DNA from: Megascapheus bottae
Taxonomy: Eukaryota > Chordata > Mammalia > Rodentia > Geomyidae
NCBI GenBank assembly: GCA_024803745.1
Contig: JANJXV010000013.1
Coordinates: 13,381,001 to 13,445,000, forward strand
Length of the DNA stretch: 64,000 nucleotides
Direction: 5' to 3'
This document shows, in pieces, positions 1 through 11,429 of the stretch. Made by a program: the position numbers and the translations under genes. The notes beneath the pieces were generated by a model. The model was not told the DNA's origin. It searched no databases and saw only the letters and a program-made list of their open reading frames with translations. Every line of letters begins with the position of its first letter. The stretch's first letter is position 1.

Positions 1-792
1 CCCTGTACCTCCACAGGAGAGGACAAGAGTGTGTGCTTGCATGAGTGGGGGAAGAGGACACCCCCAAATCGCTGAGTCCACTGTGGTGAGAGAAGTGTGC
101 CCATCCCCAGAGACCTGTTCTTGGATCTGAAGGGCAGATGCTTACCCCTTTCTGTCTTCCCACCTTCCCACTCCAAGAACACAGTGAATTCTGCTGCTAG
201 CCCCTCGTCTATTTCCAGCAAGCACCCACTATGCCTCACCTCTGGCCTGATTTCTCCCCTCACAGGGAGTGTTGTCCAGAGTTCCTTCCAGCTGTGATTC
301 TCAAGGCCCAGAGCTGGGTGGGCCTGGACCAAGATTACCAAGCACAAATAATTTGGGAATGCTATTCCACCACCCTGTGCCCTTACTTCTAAATGCCACC
401 AGGGCCTCATCTCCCACTCATCTTCACATTTACACCATGATTGTGACCAAGTCTCTCAGCTTAAACCATGAGTCACCAGAGAAAAGAACAGAATTAGAGC
501 CATAACTGACTCTACACACCAAAATACATTTCAAGTAGATCCAAGGTTGAAATGGAAAAACAAGGCAAAAAAAAAAAAAAACCCAAAACATAAAATGCCA
601 GAAGAAAATATGAAAGAACTGCTTTATAGTCTTCGAATGGGAATGGCTTTCTAACTATGGTTCTAAATCTAGCAGCGGTAAAATAATGGCATGAAAAATT
701 ACACCACACTAATGTAATGCCTTCCGATAGCAAAAATACACTGTCAACAAAATCATAAGATAACTCAAGAAAATGTATCTGCAAATCACAAG
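1..792. other. Non-coding, no recognisable repeat
   Basis: I see only an A-run at about 569-584 and AT-rich sequence beyond 510. No exon or repeat landmark stood out. Confidence 0.5.
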
Positions 793-935
793 CAGGCGCC
801 AGTGGCCTTCAGCTGTAATCCTAAATACTTAAGAGGCTGAGATTTGAGGATCTAAACTTGAAGCCAGCTAGGGGCAGATGAATCCAAGAAAGAGCTTTTT
901 ATCTCCAAATAATCAATAGAACTGGAAGTAAAAGC
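793..935 (+). mobile_element. B1-type SINE, 3' truncated
   Basis: The left-module text GCTGTAATCCTAAATACTTA...GAGGCTGAGATTTGAGGATC is present. The right module stops after a few bases, where a second SINE abuts. Confidence 0.7.
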
Positions 936-1112
936 CAGCCGCTGATGGCTCATGCCTGTAATCCTAGCTACTCAGGAGGTTGAGATCTGAAGATCATGAC
1001 TCAGCCAGCCAGGGCAAGAAAGTCTGAGACTCATCTCCAATTAATTAATCAGAAAATCAGAAGTGGATTCACAAAAACCCTACATGCCCTGGGTTGTGCA
1101 GAGGCAGAAACA
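936..1112 (+). mobile_element. B1-type SINE with partial right module
   Basis: TGATGGCTCATGCCTGTAATC, then CTACTCAGGAGGTTGAGATC and CATCTCCAATTAATTAATC, are landmarks of this family. It sits directly behind the preceding copy in the same orientation. Confidence 0.8.
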
Positions 1113-1159
1113 AGTAGCTGAGTAGGAAGGAGGATGATTGATTGATTGAATTTTTTGGG

Positions 1160-1422
1160 TGGGAGCTGGGGCTTGGGTGATGTTCCTCAGGTATTTTTTT
1201 TGTTTTTTATTTTTTGTTTTGCTCAAGACCAGTGCTCTACCGTTTGAACCACAACTCCATTTCCAGCTTCTTCCTTCTTCCTCTTCTGTTTCTTCTTTCT
1301 TTTTGTAGCTAATTGGAGGTAAAAAGTCTCACAGACTTTCCTGTCCAGGTTGGCTCTGAACTGCGATCCTCCTATGTCAGCCTTCTGTTGTAGCTACAAG
1401 TGTGAGCCACCAGAGATTGGCT
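1160..1422 (-). mobile_element. B1 + right-module dimeric SINE
   Basis: The antisense right module (GCTCAAGACCAGTGCTCTAC) is followed by the antisense left module (GTAGCTACAAGTGTGAGCCACC), with an internal pyrimidine-rich expansion. Confidence 0.8.
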
Positions 1423-1442
1423 AGGAAGAATTTTTTTTTTTT

Positions 1443-1608
1443 TGATCAGTCCTGGGCACTGTCCTTGAGCTTTTCCAAGGATAGGGCTCTATCCTTGAGC
1501 CACAGCACCACTCCTGGCTTTTGCTGTGTCTGTAGTACCAGGGAATTGAACCCAGGGTTTTGTCCATGCTAGGTGAGCACTCTACTACTAGGCCACAATG
1601 CCAGCCTA
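1443..1608 (-). mobile_element. ID-like + right-module dimeric SINE (IDL-Geo type)
   Basis: CTTGAGCCACAGCACCACTCC, then GGGAATTGAACCCAGGGTTT and GGTGAGCACTCTACTACTAGG, are reverse complements of the tRNA-like B and A boxes. Confidence 0.85.
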
Positions 1609-1679
1609 GGAAGATTTTTTTAACCCATTTAAAATATTTTCTTAACTGCATGAATATATAATCTATTTGAAAGAAAGAG

Positions 1680-1722
1680 GTGTGTGTGTGTGTGCGTGCG
1701 CGCGCGCGCGCGCGCGTGTGTT
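1680..1722. repeat. (TG)n(CG)n alternating purine-pyrimidine tract
   Basis: A TG run passes into an uninterrupted CG run and back to TG, a strong Z-DNA-forming pattern. Confidence 0.95.
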
Positions 1723-1734
1723 GTGGTATGTGTG

Positions 1735-1966
1735 GTAGGCCTGAAATTTGAACTCAGGGCTTAGACACTATCTCTGAGCTTTTTTTGCTCAAGGCTCATG
1801 TTCCACCACCAAACGAACCACAGCTCCATCTCTAGCCCTTTGGTGCTTTATTAGAGATAAGAGTCTCACAGTTTTCCCTGCTTAGTTGGCCTCAAACCTC
1901 CATCCTCAGATCTCAGCCTCTTAGGCAACTAGGGTTACAGGCAGGAGCCATCAGAACCTGGCTTAT
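1735..1966 (-). mobile_element. B1 + right-module dimeric SINE
   Basis: Antisense copy with GAACTCAGGGCTTAGACAC at one end and GGGTTACAGGCAGGAGCCATC at the other. Confidence 0.8.
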
Positions 1967-2000
1967 CTAAAAGATTTCTTTCTTTCTTTCTTTCTTTTTT

Positions 2001-2231
2001 TCCGGTGGGTCATGGGGCTTGAACTCCAGGCCTGGATGCTGTCCTTGAGCTCTTCAGCTCAAGGCTAGTGACCTACCACTTGAGCCACAGCACCACTTTC
2101 AGTTTTCTGGTGGTTAAATGGAGATAAGAGTCTCACAGACTTTCATGTCTGGCTGGCTTTGAACTGCGATTCTCAGATCTCAGCCTTCTGAGTAGCTAGG
2201 ATTACAGGTGTGAGCCACTGGTGCCTGGCTT
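2001..2231 (-). mobile_element. B1 + right-module dimeric SINE
   Basis: A well preserved antisense copy: CTTGAGCCACAGCACCACTT, GAGATAAGAGTCTCACAGAC and GTAGCTAGGATTACAGGTGTG in order. A (CTTT)n tract precedes it. Confidence 0.9.
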
Positions 2232-2245
2232 TATAGTTTTTGGGG

Positions 2246-2330
2246 TTTTTTTCCCCTAGAGCTGAGGCTCGAACTCAGGGCCTTGCAATTGCCAGGCAAG
2301 AGCTCTTCCACTGAGCTAAATCCCTAATCC
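2246..2330 (-). mobile_element. Monomeric ID (tRNA-Ala-like) SINE
   Basis: GGCTCGAACTCAGGGCCTTG and AGAGCTCTTCCACTGAGCTAA are the reverse complements of the ID B and A boxes. No second module is attached. Confidence 0.75.
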
Positions 2331-3139
2331 CTCTAAAAGAATTTCTTTAATGCCTCTGGTGCCTACTCCAGGCTCCTGATTCAGCTGCAAGCTGCCTGCT
2401 ACCCAGCATGATCCTTCTTTCCCCTGGGCTGGGTGCCCTGGGATTCCCAGCCTCAGGGGTCACTACCCCAGCCTCGGTCACTCCCTGCTACTTGTGTCCT
2501 GTGTTCCCAGCCTACCACAGAACCAGCTCCCAAGGCAGCTCCCCCTGTAGGCAGAGCACATGGAAGGATGATTGCGTTGTGACGTGGAAACTGAAGGTGC
2601 AGCTTTTGTCTTTGTTCTCTCTTTGATTTTTGGTTCCCTCTTGGAACAGAAGTGACAATTCTCCAGGAAGCCTTTGCTGAGTCTCTTTGAGGCTGTCAGT
2701 TAGAAATCAGTGCCTGACTAGATGAAGTCCCTGAGGTCAGAATGCACAGGTAGCCTGGCAAATGTGTCCCTCTCTAGGCACTGTCAGCATACCAAGGAGC
2801 ACATACCAGCTGGCCTAGAGTAAGTAGTGGGCAACTCTACAGCTGGTGAAGATCTGCCAAAGAAAAGGTGGCCGAGTCCAATCTCTCATCGTCCCACCCC
2901 TCCTCTGTGTAGCCTCTAAGCTTTTTGCCTAAGGACGGCTATCTGGGGAACATTTAGAGCCTTCCTTGGGGACCTTGGTTCATTCTCTTAACAATGATGA
3001 CACTATAAGCCACTGTCAGAGACTTCTTCCCTCCATACCTGCCACCCTTCCTCAGCCAGCCTCTGACACTCTTGGTCCCTTCTAACTTGCTTTATAACTT
3101 CTGACTCATTCCTAGTGACTTGTGGTCCACCTAGTCACC
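2331..3139. other. Single-copy-looking intronic sequence
   Basis: Nothing recognisable as coding, repeat or simple sequence. The open frame at 2408-2626 has no protein-like features I recognise. Confidence 0.5.
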
Positions 3140-3330
3140 AGGCCTGATGAAATTTCACCTTTGTAACAACCCTATAATAGCTGCCATCACCATCAATCCC
3201 ACTTTACAGGTATGTATACTGAAAGTGGAGGGGTTAAGTTCTACTCATGGCTATACAGTTGAAGACAAGGAGTAGGACTTGAACCTAAGCCACCTGGCTC
3301 CAGTCTGTTCTAACTATTACATCAACCCAG
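3140..3330 (-). mobile_element. MIR SINE fragment
   Basis: It shows the reverse-complement MIR core: CCCACTTTACAGGTATG..., a GGGGTTAAG stretch and GGACTTGAACCTAAGCCACC. Confidence 0.6.
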
Positions 3331-3534
3331 CCGGGTACAGGATCAAATCCAAGCACTTAGGCTAATACTGGATGCCCTTAGTGACCTGATCTTTGCTGAC
3401 ACATCAGAGTCAAATTAATACCCAGTCGTATCACTCTTCATCCCAATAGTATCCTGCCAGTTCAGCCTGGCATACTCTCTCAACCCTCTAGGCCTTTTTA
3501 TGTCCTCCCCTATTTTTATGTTTTGTTTTGTTGA

Positions 3535-3616
3535 TTTTTCAATCTAGAGATTAAACTATGGGCCTTGTACATGTAAGGCAAGTGTTCTACCATTTGGCTA
3601 TAGCCTACAGCCTCTG
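3535..3616 (-). mobile_element. Diverged ID-like SINE
   Basis: GGGCCTTGTACATGTAAGGCA and AGTGTTCTACCATTTGGCTAT resemble an antisense ID monomer. Confidence 0.5.
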
Positions 3617-4277
3617 CCCTCATCCTCTGTTTTTAAGGAAGCTGGGGACCTGACACACAGGCTGGTGGGGTAACCAAGGCCTGACAGCTCTGTACCTGCA
3701 GGTCCCAAGGCTCAGGCTTTCTCCTGCTAATCGTGTTTGCTCATTCTCAACTCTGAGGAAGTCTTTCCTGATCTTGACATTAACCACCTGACCCTAGAAG
3801 AACTACGGGAGTTTAATTCATGGGCCAGTCAGTGTGATTAAGTTGGGCTCATGCAGGGCACACAGCTGGCTGGTCCTAACCATCCTCCAAGGCCTTATCT
3901 ATCCAAGTGGTAGTAGTGGGCAGACAAGGTCTACCACCACTCAGACAAGCTATCTTTCTGATCAAAGGGTTCAGAACTGCTCCAGAGGCCCTGGGGAAGG
4001 CATCACCTGCTCTTTGAAGTCCCATGGATAAGTGTGCTACTCAATCAGCCTCACTATTCTGGAGCCAAGCCCTACAGTTTTTCCTGTCCTGGCTAACCCC
4101 TGGATCAGAACTTCCCTTTGTCTCCAATGGGCATTTTCCAACTGGGCCTGTCAGAGGCAGAGGGAAACCTCGACCAGGGGAAGCCCTGGATGTGTCCCAA
4201 AGACAGATAGATCTTACCTCACTTACATCAATGGTCTGTCTCAGTTCTGTGTCAAGATTCTATTAAAGAAAGAGTTC
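3617..4277. other. Single-copy-looking intronic sequence
   Basis: No repeat or gene recognised. Overlapping short frames near 4024-4350 run into the SINE at 4278. Confidence 0.5.
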
Positions 4278-4552
4278 TTTGTTGTGACAGTCCTGGGACT
4301 TGAACTCAGGGCCTCAGGGCTATCTCTGAGCTTTTGGTATTCAAGCAAGTAGTAGTACTCTATCACTTGAGGCACTATAGTTCCAGTTCTGGCTTTTTGG
4401 CGATTAATTGGAGATAAGATTTTCATGGACTTAAAAAAAAACAAAACAAAAAAACCCCAACATTTTCATGGACTTTCCTCACTGGCCTGGCTTCGAACCC
4501 TGATTCTCAAATCTCATGAGTAGCTAGGATTACAGGCATGAGCCACTGGCAA
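4278..4552 (-). mobile_element. B1 + right-module dimeric SINE with internal A-rich insertion
   Basis: An antisense dimer with the usual landmarks. It is broken by a 29-bp A-rich segment (4433-4461) bracketed by a 14-bp direct repeat. Confidence 0.85.
4433..4461 (+). mobile_element. 29-bp A-rich insert with 14-bp flanking duplication
   Basis: ATTTTCATGGACTT occurs at 4419-4432 and again at 4462-4475. Between them is little more than A with a few C, as expected of a retroinsertion that copied almost only the tail. Confidence 0.7.
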
Positions 4553-4877
4553 TAGACTTCCACTATTTTTGAAAGCCATGGGATCAAGACCTAGTCATCA
4601 AGATACTTCTCAGGATCTAGTCACCTATCCAGAGTCAGGAGCTTTTCTGGCAACGATATACCTTAGGACTTTTACATCTCCAGGGCTCAGCCTTCACTGC
4701 TCTCTCTGCTCAAAGGACCCAGACTTCCCTCATCCAGTCAAAGCCTATATGGTCCTCAAGGGTCCTCAAGGGTCTAGTTACTACCTCAAGTTAATATGTC
4801 CTGCCCTGCCCTGCTTTGGCCTCCTGTGACCTTGGTTCTTAGATGGATTCCCTGAAGTGGGATCTTCTCTGATCCTT

Positions 4878-4950
4878 TTTGAGACAAGGTCTCAGCCCAG
4901 ACTAGCTTAAATAGGACACTCTTGTTCTGCCAACCACATCTGGCTTTGGG
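4878..4950 (-). mobile_element. B1 fragment
   Basis: TGAGACAAGGTCTCAGCCCAG resembles the antisense 3' end of a rodent B1. The rest is diverged. Confidence 0.4.
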
Positions 4951-5849
4951 AGCCCTTTCTTGTTCATCCTCTATTCCCATGCTCTAAATCTATAGAAACT
5001 CATGAATGACAACTAAACTGAGTGTTGCAGGTTCCCCTGACCCACCACCTAAAACAGATCCCAGAGATGATTACCCAGGACTAATGAGAAATGTTAAAAA
5101 CAGCTGTGCAGACAGCGCTCAGCCAGTCCACCAAAGATAATGAGCATGGATCCTGTCAAACTGCTGGGCTTTCTTCACAAGAATGAGGCCTTGTGGCTGG
5201 ACAGGTTCTGGAATTTACTACCAAACTTAGTCCCTAAGAAGGCATGCAGGGGGCTTCCTGATAGGGTCAAATCACTCTGTTCACATCCCCAGAGGAATGG
5301 TACCTGTTACATGTTCAATAACTGCTTGTTCCTATCTACTCCAAAGCTTGCTCCAGAGGACTGACTGGGTACCAGGCTAAGTCCTCGCATTTAAGACCTG
5401 CACAGATATCTTTGTGGGTTCAGAAATCTACTGAGGATTGTAAAGGGCATTGTATGGAGAGGGTGGGGAGGGCGGGATATGTGTATGTGTGTGTATACCT
5501 ATGCACTGTGTTTCTCTGGCTTTACCACTTGGGTAGAATCTATTGTCAGCTGTCATCTTACCCTCTCAGTGTGGGAATAGCTGGTTTCAGTGTGTGTCCA
5601 CCCTCCCACCTCTGGATTCTGTTGGACTCTCTCTCTGCACCGCCAGGCCGCCCAGCACAGGGGCCAGCACCGTGCCTTCCCTCCACAGCACAGGCCTGAT
5701 GACTGAGGGGAGGGGAACAATGCTGCTTGAACCCAAGAGTTAAACTCAGGAGACAGGACTAGGGGGGCCCAGAGGGAGACGGGCAGGAGGCCGGGGTGGG
5801 GGAGTCTGCCCGGGCTGCCTGTGGGTCTGGGCCTCTCTGGGCGCTTTGT

Positions 5850-5859
5850 CCAAATATGG
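5850..5859. promoter_or_regulatory. Perfect CArG box (SRF site) in ARHGEF17 intron 1
   Basis: CCAAATATGG fits CC(A/T)6GG exactly. It lies in non-repeat, moderately GC-rich sequence, which is compatible with an intronic enhancer. A consensus MEF2-type site, CTATTTTTAG, occurs at about 7511-7520. Confidence 0.45.
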
Positions 5860-6313
5860 AAGGTTTTTTGTCTCCATTTGACTCACACCGGCCATGGCCC
5901 AAGAGATCTGCTTTCCAGATACTGCAGGAGAGAGACTCCGCCAGCCAGCACCACTGGGCCTGCCCCACCCCCCAATCTCAGTACCTTTCCAACCTCCAGA
6001 GCCAGAGTAATCTCTACCAGCAGGGAGCATGGCCTCACCTTAGCTGAGCTCCAGCACCAAGAGAAGTATCTGGGCCCTTAAAAGCAGGAAGTAGTCATTC
6101 CTGCTTTTGGAGGCCTGTCATCTCTTATTCCCCAAGAGCCATACATGCAGATGTACCAATACAATATGCTACTTCCTGAAACTACCATGAATCGCAGACT
6201 CTGTGGGACTTCCATAGCTCCTCTTTTGCCCACAGTGGCAGTGGTACCCACCCAGGCAGTCCCAAGAGCCAGGAACCTGAGCAATGCCCACAGGGCTGGA
6301 ACCAGCCTGTGAG

Positions 6314-6324
6314 GCTGAGTCAGC
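6314..6324. promoter_or_regulatory. Palindromic MARE/AP-1 motif
   Basis: GCTGAGTCAGC is an 11-of-13 match to the T-MARE palindrome that binds small MAF heterodimers, with an AP-1 core inside it. It is non-repeat intronic sequence. Confidence 0.35.
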
Positions 6325-6465
6325 TCTGCCCTTTTTTAGCTCCCTTGATCTGTATAAGCTATCGTGGTGGTGCTGTGCTCAGGCTCCTCTCTGACATCCA
6401 GAAAGACAGTAACTCCCACAAAGGTACTATGAGGACTAAAAGTTAATCAATGCAGAGTACAGACC

Positions 6466-6558
6466 AGGCTGAGAGGCCATGGCTCAGTGGTAGAGAACTC
6501 GTCTAGCATGCATCAGGCCCTGGGTTGGATCCCTTAGCCACAACTGTGTGTCAAAAGT
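6466..6558 (+). mobile_element. Monomeric ID SINE
   Basis: CCATGGCTCAGTGGTAGAGAA (A box) and GGCCCTGGGTTGGATCCC (B box) are spaced as in ID elements. Confidence 0.75.
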
Positions 6559-9519
6559 ACTCAGACCTGTGCCTGTCCCCACTCTCCCACTCCAGGAAAT
6601 TCTAATTCGCTTTTTTGCCATTCCCTGTAACAATCTATAGCTTGATCCCAGCCACAATCAGGAACTGGGGTGTTTCTAACATTCCCCACCAGTTTCTATC
6701 TTGGTCTCTGTATTACACAATATTTACTCCCCAGCCTTGGGAGTGAGGTCAACCTGGGTTCAAATATCACCTCTCTTCTGGGCTCTGAGACTTGGGCCAG
6801 GGACCTTACCATCTCTAGGCATGTATCTGGTCCTCACTCTGACAGGTCAGTGCTCCTGAGACATGATCCTTTGCCCATGGGCCAGTTTCCATTTATCTGG
6901 TCCTGGGACAGATCCAAAACCCAGTTGGTATAGGTGGTAGTGGGAGCTGAGTCTTCCTTTAGTAGAGTAGCCCCAGAGCAGGGCTCCATTCACCAGCTCC
7001 TCCCTCTCCAAACTGTTTATTTAATAAATGTGTACAGAAGTTCTACAGTGTGCCAGGAGCAGGCACGGGAGGAGCTACCTGACCAGAATCAAGCATCAGG
7101 TCACAGGGTGACTGAGGGCCTCCTCCAGTCCACATCTCCATATCCTAGAGCTTTCCAAGTGTACACTCTACAAAGCAAGGGGTGCAATAGCTGTGTCGCA
7201 GGATCAGGTCAGATTCTGCCACCTGGGTTAGAAAACTGAGGGGACACAATGTTCCACCAGAGCTCTCTTTGGAATGTCTATTCCCCCTTAGGCATGAAGA
7301 CAGGACAAAAAGGATGGCAAAGGGAAGGAAAGAAGGAAACAAAGAAGCCCCTAGGTGCGAAAGGCTTGATGAGAGTGAGACAGAATACAGTAGTCAGGAG
7401 GCCAGAGCAAGCTCTGGCCCAGGTAATGAGGCAGGACGGCAGGGGAGGATTAGCTAGATCTAGCCACCTCTGCCTCCTCTGCCTCCTCCAGTTTTGGGGC
7501 CAGGCCCTGAACTATTTTTAGCTGGGGCTGAATTTAGCCATTCCCTCGGAAATTCCTCACCCACCCCAGGCAACACCCCCGCTGGCCTTGGAAGAAGCCT
7601 GGAAGTGACTGACTAGTCCAGGCTGGAGGGGAAAACTGAGGCTGACAGCAGACTCTTAGTGAGAATGACTCCTCTCCCTTTCAGCACTTATTGGGCTGTT
7701 CTCTAGGAAGACTTCTGAGGTCCCAGAGACCCCCCAGTACAGCACTAGCAGCCCTGGTATCACAGAATAAGGGGTTCTTAGCTCCCATCTCCAGCTCCAC
7801 AGTGGACATTGCAAACTATCTACTGGCCTGCCTACCAGTCACTCCTTCCCTCCCCCCTTGCCCCGCCCCAGCTCCATAGAACCAGAGTATTCTGGGGCTT
7901 CAATAAGCTGTGACTCCAGCTTCACAGATGGTGAAACCAAGGCAGAGAAAATTGTCCTGATTCAAAGCCCCAAAAGGTGCAACACAGCCTGGGCCTTCCT
8001 TCTTTCACAGAGTGGGACCTGGAGCTTGGCTGTTACCTGAAGACACAATCAGTAGGGGGGATTGCAGTTAGAAAGGGGGATGTCACCGGGCTCAGAGCCC
8101 CTCATCCTTTCAGAAGGTAGAGGAAAATTCTACCTAGGGGCACATGCATGAATTGTTTCTCACTGCCACGTTCTCTGACTCAAATAAGGAAGGTCCTACT
8201 TTACCCATCCAGGTCTAATAGGGTTCCTGAGCCTACATTCAAATCTCCAACTTTACCTCCACATTCTCTTCCTGGTCAGTCTCCTCATCACCTGCTCTCC
8301 TAGGCTCAGGTTTGTTACCTCCATGTTCCCCTTCACTCTACCGAATCACCAGAGGAAGCCATTTAATGCATAACTGATATTGCTCCTCCTCAGCTCCTCG
8401 ACCACATGGCTCCCATTGCTCATGCCATGAGATTCAGCCTTCAACCTGTCTTCAGCACACACAGCATGTGTGTGTGCTCTGCTCAGGGACCTCCCTGTCT
8501 CCTGGCCTCTGACACACTCAGGGGCTTCCCTTTCACTCCCTGGCTCAGACCAATTCCCTCCAATGCTGACAGAACCCTGTCACCACTGCTCAAGAACTCT
8601 CAGTGACCTCTCTACCCAGAAGTCCAAGAGTGAGGCTGGAGTAATGATGAAAGGAATGGGGAAGATTTCTGGGACGGGCCCACTGTTGCAGGGCCTTGGT
8701 CAGACCCTTTCACATCTCAACAATGCAGTCATGAGGGGTGGTTAGAATACATAGCTGGTAATGTGAAGGTCTTTCCAGGAAGATCTCCCTTTCTAGGGCA
8801 GTCAAGGCCCTGGTCCTTTCTTCCCCTTCCTTTTCTGGTATGCCAAGAAATTTGATGTCTTACCAACAGGTCCACCCAAGAGAAACCAGGAGGGGGGTGG
8901 GTATGATGAGAAACCAACAGCAAGACTTCAGCAATACAGGAAGCCAGGAAAGATGGAGTTGGCCAGACATTTTACAAAGGGGAGGGTCCTTCCCATCCAT
9001 CCACCCCTTCCACATCTGGTTCTTAACCTCTAGTGCCCTGTCCTGGGAAAGGATTAACTGTTTGTCCAGGGGTGGGAGAGTGGGGTCTCAGCGATCCCAG
9101 GAGGCCCGGCTGTGGGGCTGGCTGGCAGCCAGGAGGGCGGCTTCTTTCTCTCCTGCTCTACAGTGCTGTGAGGAGCAAGGCCTGCTCACCCCTGGGAACC
9201 AATAAACAGGAAACAGACACCAACCTTGCACTTGCTCCCTGGGCTCACCCTTCATCACAGTCCCCCATTGCTCCCCCATTAGCCCAGGACCTGCCTCTCC
9301 TCTTCCAAATCTCAGAATCTTAGGCATCAAAACCAAGATGTAACAATCTCAAATTCACAAATAAAATAAAGTTGAGTGCTATTCTCTTGTGAAAGAAACC
9401 TCAATCCTTCCTGTTGAAACTGCAGGACTCTAAACTCTGACAGTTCCCATCTTAAAAGCACACACTAAGTAGCTACATTTATGAGCCTCAGCATCCTAGG
9501 GTGAAGGTTCTGCCAGCAC

Positions 9520-9610
9520 TACCTCCTAAGTCCTTAGCATCCCTATTTTACAGAGCATGAAACTGAGGCTCAGAGCTGAGGTCCAAGGATTGGGTTAGAT
9601 TCCACCAAGC
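9520..9610 (-). mobile_element. MIR fragment
   Basis: CCCTATTTTACAGAGCATGAAACTGAGGCTC-type text (split here for brevity) is the antisense MIR core. The flanks are degenerate. Confidence 0.5.
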
Positions 9611-10295
9611 ATTGGAGTCAGAGAGGAAGACAGACTTTCAGACTACCTGCTTCCTCCCAGGTAGGAACTTTGACAAGACAGGGCTTTGACTCAACCTCCC
9701 AAACTGTTCCACACCATCCCAGATGAGTCTTGGGCAGGGCTGATGGTAACAGAAGTAGAGGGGAAGCTAGAAAGACCAGTGGGCCAATGGCTCTCCCTAT
9801 TGCCTACTCCCATCCCCACTTCTCTACCTCCAAAGGCCCAGGCTGCTCAGCTATTGGCCCTATAGAGGTGGAACCAGAATCCCAGCATGCTCTGCTGTCT
9901 TCTGCAAACTGAGACTCTTGAAATCAGACAGCAGCCTCTCATTCGTAAGACAATATTTTTGAGCATTTTCTATTGGTCAAGGCTTCTTGACATGATTTCA
10001 TTTAAATCTAGCAATAAATTCTTCATGGAGGGACCTTGGTCCCATTGTAAAGACTAGAAGGAGTCTGTAAGTGTCTATGCTTACATCATCTCCTTAGGAG
10101 CCACTGGCTTCTTCTCAGGCATGAGGGAACCTAACAGTACACCAGGGTCACCAATCCCCGACATGGAACTCCCAAAATATGAGGATGGGAGAGTAACTTT
10201 CATCTGCCTCTGAGGTAGCAGCTCCTTCCTTGGGAGAGATGAACTGGAGAAAACACAACTTGTGTGCATGTATGTGTGTGTGCATGTGTGCATGT

Positions 10296-10527
10296 GTGCG
10301 TGCTGGTATTAGAGCTTGAACTCAGGGCCCGGGCACTGCCCCTTAGCTCTTTCATTCAAGACTTATACTCTTCTCCTTGAGCCATAGCTCCATTTCCAGC
10401 TTTTTGCTAGTTAATTGGAGAAGAGTCTCATGGACTTTCTTGCCTGAACTGACTTTTGAATTTCAGCCCTCAGATCTCACCCTCATGAGTAGCTAGGATT
10501 ACAGGCATGAATCACTGGCGCCTTGGC
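10296..10527 (-). mobile_element. B1 + right-module dimeric SINE
   Basis: Antisense dimer adjoining a TG/CATG-rich tract at its tail side. The GTAGCTAGGATTACAGGCATG landmark is intact. Confidence 0.85.
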
Positions 10528-11091
10528 AAGACATGACTTCGGCCTCTGTCAAGGCCCCTGTGTTCTCTGCTTCTCCTGACTCTGAGCTCTTAACTGCCCT
10601 TCTTGGGAACTGCTTCACGCTGGCGCCTAGTCTGCAAACCTCAGGGCATCTGCCTCCGGACACCAGGCCCATCCTCAAGGGATTCATTAGCACTTTTGTC
10701 CCTATGCCATGAGGCCTGGACTTAGCTTCCATCTGGACTGTACCCACCTTAGAAGCAAGTAGGAATGGTATCCAACCTTTCCCTGTGTGTCCCCATTGGC
10801 TATAAAGGGGTGTAAAGATTGACTGCTACATAAATGGATGACAAAGGAACACTAAGGAAAAGAAAGCAGGATAAATACAGTGAACCTGAATTCATAGACA
10901 AGATAGCCCCAAGACTAATACCTATAAGGATCTTGGAAGCCAACAGCCTGGCCCTTATGTGGAAGGCAAAATAGTCCCCTAAATCTCTACAACTTGTGAC
11001 TATATTTCTTTACAAGGCAAAAGAGACTTCACATGTCATCATTAGGATTTTGGATTATCTAGCGGGCCCAATGTAATCACAAGAGTACCTA

Positions 11092-11290
11092 AGAAGCATT
11101 GATGGCTCAAGTCTATAATTCTAGCTTAACCACTTGGAGTCTGTGATCTGGAGGATGGAAGTTCAAAGATAGCCTTAGCAGCAAAGTCTTTATACTCCAC
11201 CTCTAAAACAACCAGCAAAACATTGAATGGAGGTGTGGCTCAACTGGTAGAATCTCAGCTGAGTGAGAGCACAGGCCCTGAGTTAAAGCT
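11092..11290 (+). mobile_element. B1 + right-module SINE inside the MLT1 LTR
   Basis: GATGGCTCAAGTCTATAATTC, then GTGTGGCTCAACTGGTAGAA and GGCCCTGAGTTAAAG, are diverged module landmarks. Its tail runs into the GA-rich repeat. Confidence 0.7.
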
Positions 11291-11310
11291 GATGAGGGGA
11301 GAAAAAGAAA

Positions 11311-11321
11311 GTAAGAGAGGC

Positions 11322-11355
<34 letters not shown>

Positions 11356-11429
11356 CAGGGAGGGAGGGAGGGAGAGAGGGAGGGAGGGAGAGAGAGAGGG
11401 AGGGAGGGAGAGAGAGAGAAAGAGAGAAC
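11311..11429. repeat. (GA)n/(GGGA)n purine tract
   Basis: An almost pure purine strand grows from the tail of the SINE inside the MLT1 LTR. Confidence 0.95.

Larger units (their letters stand above)
4951..10295. other. Mostly single-copy intronic stretch with candidate regulatory motifs
   Basis: Apart from an ID element, a MIR fragment and possible L2-like sequence at about 8220-8620, this 5.3 kb is unusually repeat-poor for the window. It holds the CArG box (5850), the MARE/AP-1 palindrome (6314) and the MEF2-type site (7511). Confidence 0.5.

Noticed and set aside
6466..6558. Possible functional tRNA gene
   Set aside because: The A/B-box spacing is ID-like and the acceptor stem and anticodon arm do not fold; it is a SINE.
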